A stretch of DNA of 10,693 nt. It comes from Burkholderiales bacterium. GTDB taxonomy: Bacteria > Pseudomonadota > Gammaproteobacteria > Burkholderiales > Burkholderiaceae_C. Position numbers and translations under genes: made by a program. Shown here in pieces: positions 1-10,693 of the stretch. Position 1 is the first letter of the stretch, and each line of letters starts with the position of its first letter. The stretch is from positions 1 through 10,693 of the forward strand of contig CANBSV010000093.1 in NCBI GenBank assembly GCA_947372225.1, in the 5' to 3' direction. The notes beneath the pieces were generated by a model. That model worked only from the letters and a program-made list of their open reading frames with translations, made no database searches and was not told the origin of the DNA.

Positions 1-2667
<2,667 letters not shown>

Positions 2668-2678
2668 GGAGCACATGC

Positions 2679-6896
<4,218 letters not shown>

Positions 6897-6913
6897 TTTA
6901 CCAGAGCAGCGAA

Positions 6914-6939
6914 CGGTGAGCGGCTTAGGCCGCTCACCG
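6914..6939 (+). terminator. Perfect hairpin after rpoC, candidate terminator
   Basis: CGGTGAGCGGC at 6914-6924 is followed by the loop TTAG and then its exact reverse complement at 6929-6939, giving an 11-bp GC-rich stem that starts 17 bases after the rpoC stop codon. Position and stability fit the end of the rpoBC transcript. There is no run of T directly after the stem; the nearest T-rich DNA (GTTTCGCTTTG) begins about 11 bases on. It may therefore be a weak intrinsic terminator, a partial attenuator, or a 3'-end-protecting hairpin with termination done by Rho. Confidence 0.55.
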
Positions 6940-7051
6940 GCCTAGGCTGAGTTTCGCTTTGTAGGGGCGGTGGCTCAGTTGAAAGCGGGGGCCAAACTGA
7001 TGGCTTCATGTTGTTTCAGACCACTGCGGCCAGTGAGCCTCAAAGCGAGAC

Positions 7052-7080
7052 TTGCGAGACAGCTCCGGGGCGCATACACT
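7052..7080 (+). promoter_or_regulatory. Candidate sigma-70-type promoter for the str operon
   Basis: TTGCGA (7052-7057, four of six matches to TTGACA) and TACACT (7075-7080, four of six to TATAAT) are separated by exactly 17 bases. Transcription would begin near 7086-7088, giving an rpsL leader of about 140 bases. It was the best-spaced pair I found in the rpoC-rpsL gap. A promoter is expected here because the str operon normally has its own and a strong hairpin follows rpoC. The two boxes are only moderate matches, so the exact site is uncertain. Confidence 0.4.
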
Positions 7081-7157
7081 CATGGGCTTTTCGGCGCACG
7101 TGGCGGGGCTTGTTGCAAGGCCGCTTGTCGGGTCTACGGTCAGCCAATGGTCTTCGT

Positions 7158-7216
7158 GGCATCACCTTGATGGCCTGAGCCTCCCTCTCTCCGAGAGTAA
7201 GTGAATTCAAACGGGA
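7158..7216 (+). promoter_or_regulatory. Structured end of rpsL leader with weak ribosome binding site
   Basis: Two small hairpins precede rpsL. CATCA (7160-7164) pairs with TGATG (7168-7172), extended by two G-C pairs past a bulged G at 7173. CTCTC (7185-7189) pairs with GAGAG (7193-7197) around the loop TCC. The only purine-rich Shine-Dalgarno-like element is GGGA at 7213-7216, 12 bases from the ATG and followed by a run of A. That is weaker and more distant than the GGAG-type sites of the other genes here. Whether the hairpins act on translation cannot be told from sequence. Confidence 0.35.
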
Positions 7217-7228
7217 AAAAAGTTAGCC

Positions 7229-7606
7229 ATGCCAACCATCAATCAGCTCGTGCGTCACGGTCGCGAAACCGAAGTCACGAAGTCAAAGTCCCCCGCGATG
7301 CAGGGTAGTCCCCAGCGCCGTGGCGTTTGCACACGCGTGTACACCACGACTCCGAAGAAGCCGAACTCGGCGCTGCGTAAGGTTGCCAAGGTGCGCCTGA
7401 CCAACGGATTCGAGATCATCTCGTACATCGGCGGTGAGGGCCACAACCTTCAGGAGCACAGCGTTGTGCTCGTGCGAGGCGGCCGCGTCAAGGACTTGCC
7501 GGGCGTGCGCTATCACATCGTGCGGGGCTCGCTCGACCTTCAGGGTGTGAAGGATCGTAAGCAGTCGCGTTCGAAGTACGGCGCGAAGCGCCCCAAGAAA
7601 GCCTGA
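7229..7606 (+). CDS. rpsL: 30S ribosomal protein S12
   Basis: S12 sits at the decoding centre of the 30S subunit, where it helps set the accuracy of tRNA selection. The protein is 125 aa (124 in E. coli) and keeps the invariant core, including TTTPKKPNSALRK and GGRVKDLPGVRYH. The residues whose mutation gives streptomycin resistance or dependence, K43 and K88 counting the initiator Met, are both wild type, so a sensitive form is predicted. D89, next to K88, is the aspartate that is methylthiolated in E. coli. The first 30 residues differ most from E. coli, as is usual. The start at 7229 gives the normal N terminus (MPTINQLVR), although the ribosome binding site is weak. It is the first gene of the str operon and is followed by a 155-base gap before rpsG. 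Confidence 0.99.
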   Translation: MPTINQLVRHGRETEVTKSKSPAMQGSPQRRGVCTRVYTTTPKKPNSALRKVAKVRLTNGFEIISYIGGEGHNLQEHSVVLVRGGRVKDLPGVRYHIVRGSLDLQGVKDRKQSRSKYGAKRPKKA

Positions 7607-7626
7607 CACGTTGTCAGAATCTGTCC

Positions 7627-7740
7627 CCCCGCGATGGGCGTGGGGTGGGCATTGAGTGCGGTGCGCATTTCGGCGTATCGAGTAAGTGGGGCGCATGGCG
7701 TTGCCCTCGGCTGCACCGCCTTCAGGCGGTGTCGCCCACT
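7627..7740 (+). promoter_or_regulatory. Structured rpsL-rpsG intercistronic region, candidate S7 feedback site
   Basis: Three consecutive foldable elements fill most of this 155-base gap. (1) CCCCGCG at 7627-7633 pairs with CGTGGGG at 7639-7645, 7 bp with one G-U. (2) AGTGCG at 7655-7660 pairs with CGCATT at 7664-7669 around a GTG loop, with one G-U. (3) An outer stem AGTGGG (7685-7690) with CCCACT (7735-7740), extended by two pairs past a bulged G7691, encloses a perfect 7-bp hairpin, CACCGCC (7714-7720) with GGCGGTG (7725-7731), loop TTCA. Element 3 ends 8 bases before the rpsG ribosome binding site. In E. coli, S7 binds the rpsL-rpsG spacer and represses translation of its own gene. Assigning that role here is inference from position and structure. 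Confidence 0.45.
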
Positions 7741-7761
7741 GAAGTTTGAAAGGAAATTGAA

Positions 7762-8232
7762 ATGCCTCGTCGTCGCGAAGTCCCCAAACGGGAAATCCTG
7801 CCTGATCCGAAGTTCGGTTCGATCGATCTTTCCAAGTTCATGAACGTGATCATGGAGTCCGGAAAGAAAGCCATTGCCGAGCGGATCATCTACGGCGCTC
7901 TTGAGCAAGTCGAAAAGAAGTCCGGCAAAGATCCGCTCGAGATCTTCGTGACTGCTTTGAACAACATCAAGCCGATGGTTGAAGTGAAGTCGCGTCGAGT
8001 TGGTGGTGCGAACTACCAGGTTCCCGTAGAGGTTCGGCCGGTGCGTCGCGTTGCGCTTGCCATGCGTTGGCTGAAGGAGTCGGCCCGCAAGCGTGGTGAA
8101 AAGTCGATGGCTCAGCGCCTCGCCAATGAATTGCTTGAGGCGGTAGAGGGCCGAGGCGGCGCCATGAAGAAGCGCGACGAGGTTCACCGCATGGCAGAGG
8201 CGAACAAGGCGTTCTCGCACTTCCGCTTCTGA
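7762..8232 (+). CDS. rpsG: 30S ribosomal protein S7
   Basis: S7 is a primary 16S rRNA-binding protein that starts assembly of the 30S head and lies near the E site and mRNA exit channel. The 156-aa product is the usual length for the family. It begins MPRRREVPKREILPDPKF and has the expected basic N-terminal arm, the central VGGANYQVPVEV segment of the beta hairpin, and a basic, helical C-terminal half ending FSHFRF. The start at 7762 is supported by AAAGGA at 7749-7754, 7 bases upstream. The gene lies between rpsL and fusA as in most proteobacteria. In E. coli S7 is also the translational repressor of this operon, and the structured spacer just upstream would be the natural place for such control here. 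Confidence 0.99.
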   Translation: MPRRREVPKREILPDPKFGSIDLSKFMNVIMESGKKAIAERIIYGALEQVEKKSGKDPLEIFVTALNNIKPMVEVKSRRVGGANYQVPVEVRPVRRVALAMRWLKESARKRGEKSMAQRLANELLEAVEGRGGAMKKRDEVHRMAEANKAFSHFRF

Positions 8233-8248
8233 TCCCCTTCCGCCTATC

Positions 8249-8285
8249 GGCCGCTCTTCGGGTTTGTACCAGCCCGCGAGCGGCC
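8249..8285 (+). repeat. Inverted repeat in the rpsG-fusA gap
   Basis: GGCCGCTC at 8249-8256 and GAGCGGCC at 8278-8285 are exact reverse complements, and inside them CGGG (8259-8262) can pair with CCCG (8273-8276). The result is a long hairpin occupying nearly half of the 85-base spacer and ending 21 bases before the fusA ribosome binding site. No T run follows it and fusA is expected to be read through from rpsG, so termination is unlikely. An RNA-processing or translation-control role is possible, but nothing in the sequence decides. Confidence 0.5.
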
Positions 8286-8317
8286 CGCGTATTTGGTTTG
8301 TTTACTGGAGTGTCACC

Positions 8318-10420
8318 ATGGCCCGCAAGACCCCCATCGAGCGCTATCGCAACATTGGCATATCGGCGCACATCGATGCCGGCAAGACGACCACGACAGA
8401 GCGCATCCTCTTCTACACCGGTGTGAATCACAAGATCGGTGAGGTGCACGACGGCGCTGCGACCATGGATTGGATGGAGCAGGAGCAAGAGCGAGGCATC
8501 ACGATCACCTCGGCTGCCACCACCTGTTTCTGGAAGGGGATGGATCTGTCGTTGCCTGAGCACAGGATCAACATCATCGACACCCCTGGGCACGTGGACT
8601 TCACCATCGAAGTCGAGCGCTCGATGCGTGTTCTTGACGGTGCCTGCATGGTGTATTGCGCCGTGGGTGGCGTACAGCCACAGTCAGAGACGGTCTGGCG
8701 TCAGGCGAACAAGTACAAGGTGCCGCGCTTGGCGTTCGTCAACAAGATGGACCGAACTGGCGCCAACTTCTTCAAGGTCTACGACCAGATGAAGACGCGC
8801 CTGCGGGCCAATCCTGTGCCCGTTGTCATTCCCATTGGTGCTGAGGACAAATTCACCGGTGTAATCGACTTGATCAAGATGAAGGCCATCATTTGGGACG
8901 AGGCATCTCAAGGGATGAAGTTCAACTACGAGGAGATCCCTGCTGACTTGCAGGCTGATGCCGAAAAATGGCGCGAAAACCTGGTTGAGGCCGCTGCCGA
9001 GTCCAACGAAACGCTGATGAACAAGTATCTGGAGTCCGGTGAATTGACGGAGGCAGAGATTGTTTCCGGCATCCGTACGCGGACTCTGAATGCCGAAATT
9101 CAGCCCATGTTCTGTGGTTCAGCGTTCAAGAACAAGGGCGTGCAGCGCATGCTGGACGGCGTGATTGATTTCATGCCTTCGCCCATTGATATCCCGCCTG
9201 TGCCGGGCACTGACGACGATGAGAAAGAGGTCGTTCGTCGTGCCGCTGACGATGAGAAATTCGCTGCGCTAGCGTTCAAGCTGATGACCGACCCGTACGT
9301 GGGTCAATTGACGTTCGTGCGTGTCTACTCAGGAGTCTTGAAGTCTGGGGATTCTGTGTACAACCCGATCCGCGGCAAGAAAGAACGCATCGGTCGAATC
9401 TTGCAGATGCACGCCAATCAGCGCGAAGAAATCAAGGAAATTCTGGCTGGCGACATCGCCGCTTGCGTTGGTCTGAAGGACGTCACAACCGGAGAGACGC
9501 TTTGCGACCCTGAGTCCATCATCACCCTAGAGAAGATGATTTTCCCTGAGCCTGTGATCTCCCAGGCGGTCGAGCCAAAGACCAAGGCCGATCAGGAAAA
9601 AATGGGTATTGCCTTGGGTCGATTGGCACAGGAGGATCCGTCGTTCCGTGTTCGTACCGACGAAGAATCCGGCCAAACCATCATCTCAGGGATGGGCGAA
9701 CTGCACCTTGAGATCATCGTCGACCGCATGAAGCGCGAATTCGGGGTTGAGGCTAATGTTGGCAAGCCACAGGTGGCGTACCGCGAAACCATCCGCAAGT
9801 CGGTCAGCGATGTCGAGGGTAAGTTCGTGCGCCAGTCTGGCGGCAAGGGACAGTACGGGCACGTAGTACTCACCGTCGAGCCGCAGGAGCCAGGCAAGGG
9901 TTTCGAGTTCGTCGATGCGATCAAGGGTGGCGTTGTGCCGCGCGAATTCATCCCTGCTGTGAAGAAGGGCGTTGAAGACTCGTTGCCGGCAGGTGTGCTG
10001 GCTGGATTCCCTGTGGTCGATGTCAAGGTTACGTTGACTTTCGGCTCGTACCACGAGGTTGACTCGAACGAAAACGCGTTCAAGATGGCCGCATCGCTGG
10101 GCTTCAAGGATGGTTGCCGTAAAGCCAGCCCTGTAATTCTTGAACCAATGATGGCCGTCGAGGTGGAGACCCCGGAGGATTACGCTGGAAACGTCATGGG
10201 CGATCTGTCATCGCGCCGGGGGATGGTTCAAGGTATGGACGACATGCCAGGGGGCGGCAAAGCGATTAAGGCTGAGGTGCCACTGTCGGAAATGTTCGGC
10301 TACTCGACCACGTTGCGTTCAATGTCTCAAGGCCGTGCAACCTACACCATGGAGTTCAAGCACTACAGCGAGGCTCCAAAGAACGTTGCCGACGCAATCA
10401 TCACCGCTCGCGGCAAGTAA
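8318..10420 (+). CDS. fusA: Translation elongation factor G
   Basis: EF-G is the cytoplasmic GTPase that drives translocation of tRNA and mRNA and, with ribosome recycling factor, splits ribosomes after termination. The product is 700 aa (E. coli 704). The G domain has the P loop AHIDAGKTT (17-25), the switch I stretch RGITITSAA (59-67), DTPGH (88-92) with catalytic His92, and NKMD (142-145). Domains II to V follow in normal order. The domain IV tip motif SYHEVDSNE carries His579, equivalent to the conserved E. coli histidine near 583 that is needed for translocation. The ATG at 8318 was chosen because GGAG at 8307-8310 lies 7 bases upstream and the protein then begins MARKTPIERYRNIGI, typical of the family. 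The frame is open further upstream to a TTG at 8264, but that adds 18 uncharacteristic residues and lies in the hairpin. It is the third gene of the str operon. Confidence 0.98.
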   Translation: MARKTPIERYRNIGISAHIDAGKTTTTERILFYTGVNHKIGEVHDGAATMDWMEQEQERGITITSAATTCFWKGMDLSLPEHRINIIDTPGHVDFTIEVERSMRVLDGACMVYCAVGGVQPQSETVWRQANKYKVPRLAFVNKMDRTGANFFKVYDQMKTRLRANPVPVVIPIGAEDKFTGVIDLIKMKAIIWDEASQGMKFNYEEIPADLQADAEKWRENLVEAAAESNETLMNKYLESGELTEAEIVSGIRTRTLNAEIQPMFCGSAFKNKGVQRMLDGVIDFMPSPIDIPPVPGTDDDEKEVVRRAADDEKFAALAFKLMTDPYVGQLTFVRVYSGVLKSGDSVYNPIRGKKERIGRILQMHANQREEIKEILAGDIAACVGLKDVTTGETLCDPESIITLEKMIFPEPVISQAVEPKTKADQEKMGIALGRLAQEDPSFRVRTDEESGQTIISGMGELHLEIIVDRMKREFGVEANVGKPQVAYRETIRKSVSDVEGKFVRQSGGKGQYGHVVLTVEPQEPGKGFEFVDAIKGGVVPREFIPAVKKGVEDSLPAGVLAGFPVVDVKVTLTFGSYHEVDSNENAFKMAASLGFKDGCRKASPVILEPMMAVEVETPEDYAGNVMGDLSSRRGMVQGMDDMPGGGKAIKAEVPLSEMFGYSTTLRSMSQGRATYTMEFKHYSEAPKNVADAIITARGK

Positions 10421-10452
10421 ACAGCTTTAAAAGATCCAAGCCGGTCTTCTGC

Positions 10453-10490
10453 GGGTTGCCGTCTACTGCCAGTGGTAGGCGGATAAACCT
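10453..10490 (+). repeat. Hairpin in the fusA-tuf gap
   Basis: CCGTCTAC at 10459-10466 pairs with GTAGGCGG at 10475-10482 (8 bp, one G-U) around an 8-base loop. After a small internal loop, GGTT (10454-10457) pairs with AACC (10486-10489), with a possible closing G-U between 10453 and 10490. It occupies the middle of the 125-base spacer and is not followed by a T run. It could be an RNA-processing or translation-control element of the fusA-tuf message, or a weak attenuator. I saw no convincing separate promoter for tuf in the spacer. Confidence 0.45.
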
Positions 10491-10545
10491 CTCGTAGGAA
10501 ACCTTAAACACAGCACTGGCGCTGCTCTTTATACGGAGAAACAAA

Positions 10546-10693
10546 ATGGCAAAAGGCAAGTTTGAGCGTACCAAGCCGCACGTGAATGTGGGGACGATTG
10601 GTCACGTTGACCATGGCAAGACGACGCTGACGGCGGCGATCACGACGGTTTTGAGCAAGTTGTTTGGTGGCGAGGCCAAGGCCTATGACCAAA
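10546..10693 (+). CDS. tuf: Translation elongation factor Tu, 5' part (cut by window end)
   Basis: EF-Tu is the GTPase that delivers aminoacyl-tRNA to the ribosomal A site. Only 49 codons plus one base are in the window, but the N terminus MAKGKFERTKPHVNVGTIG and the P loop GHVDHGKTT (residues 19-27) are diagnostic. The start is supported by GGAG at 10535-10538, 7 bases upstream of the ATG. Its place directly after fusA is the standard str-operon arrangement. Threonine is mostly ACG in this stretch. Many proteobacteria carry a second, almost identical tuf copy elsewhere; this window cannot show whether that is so here. The stretch after the P loop (VLSKLFGGEAKAYDQ) resembles Burkholderiales EF-Tu. 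Confidence 0.96.
   Translation, partial: MAKGKFERTKPHVNVGTIGHVDHGKTTLTAAITTVLSKLFGGEAKAYDQ

Larger units (their letters stand above)
6897..7228 (+). other. Intergenic region between rpoC and rpsL
   Basis: This 332-base gap is the only long non-coding stretch in the window and appears to be the boundary between the rpoBC unit and the str operon. It contains a strong hairpin right after rpoC, a small perfect 5-bp hairpin at 7022-7035 (CACTG, loop CGGC, CAGTG), a candidate promoter at 7052-7080 and a short structured leader ahead of rpsL. A 66-codon open frame at 6970-7170 shows no recognisable protein features and is probably spurious. No tRNA or mobile-element remnant is visible. Confidence 0.8.

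Noticed and set aside
6960..7010. GGTGGCTCAGTTGAAAGC, which resembles a tRNA D arm
   Set aside because: The D stem does not close properly, and no acceptor stem, anticodon arm or GGTTCGA-type T arm can be placed around it.
6970..7170. 66-codon open frame in the rpoC-rpsL gap
   Set aside because: Its composition is unremarkable for GC-rich non-coding DNA, there is no convincing ribosome binding site, the product is unrecognised, and it runs across the candidate promoter.
8264..8317. Upstream extension of the fusA frame from a TTG codon, adding 18 residues
   Set aside because: The ATG at 8318 has a well-spaced GGAG and yields the family-typical N terminus; the extension has no similarity to EF-G and overlaps the spacer hairpin.
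10504..10533. TTAAAC and TTTATA with an 18-base spacer as a tuf promoter
   Set aside because: The transcription start would fall within or just after the tuf ribosome binding site, so it could not serve normal tuf translation.

Overview
The window is a stretch of conserved bacterial information-processing genes, all on the + strand: the 3' two thirds of rpoB, complete rpoC, then the str operon (rpsL, rpsG, fusA) and the first 49 codons of tuf. Gene order, lengths (RpoC 1405 aa, S12 125 aa, S7 156 aa, EF-G 700 aa), GC-rich third positions and the wording of the proteins point to a betaproteobacterium, most likely Burkholderiales and perhaps the Comamonadaceae or a neighbouring family. The family-level guess rests on remembered similarity and was not tested by a search.

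Layout. 1-2667 is rpoB, entering at about E. coli residue 476 and including the rifampicin region and the C-terminal active-site parts. 2679-6896 is rpoC, only 11 bases downstream, with its ribosome binding site overlapping the rpoB stop codon. 6897-7228 is a 332-base gap that ends one transcription unit and probably starts the next: it holds a perfect 11-bp hairpin just after rpoC, a plausible sigma-70-type promoter, and a leader of about 140 bases with small hairpins. 7229-7606 is rpsL, 7762-8232 rpsG, 8318-10420 fusA, and 10546 to the window end the start of tuf.

How the genes work together. RpoB and RpoC form the catalytic core of RNA polymerase. S12 and S7 belong to the decoding centre and the head of the 30S subunit, and EF-G and EF-Tu are the two GTPases that drive elongation. 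The classical drug-target residues I can check (rifampicin sites in RpoB, streptomycin sites in S12) have the wild-type, sensitive form.

No mobile element, CRISPR array, tRNA, rRNA, frameshift or foreign gene is visible, and I found no undescribed system. What merits a second look is the non-coding DNA: each gap of the str operon contains at least one good inverted repeat. The most elaborate is the 155-base rpsL-rpsG gap, where the S7 autoregulatory site lies in E. coli.
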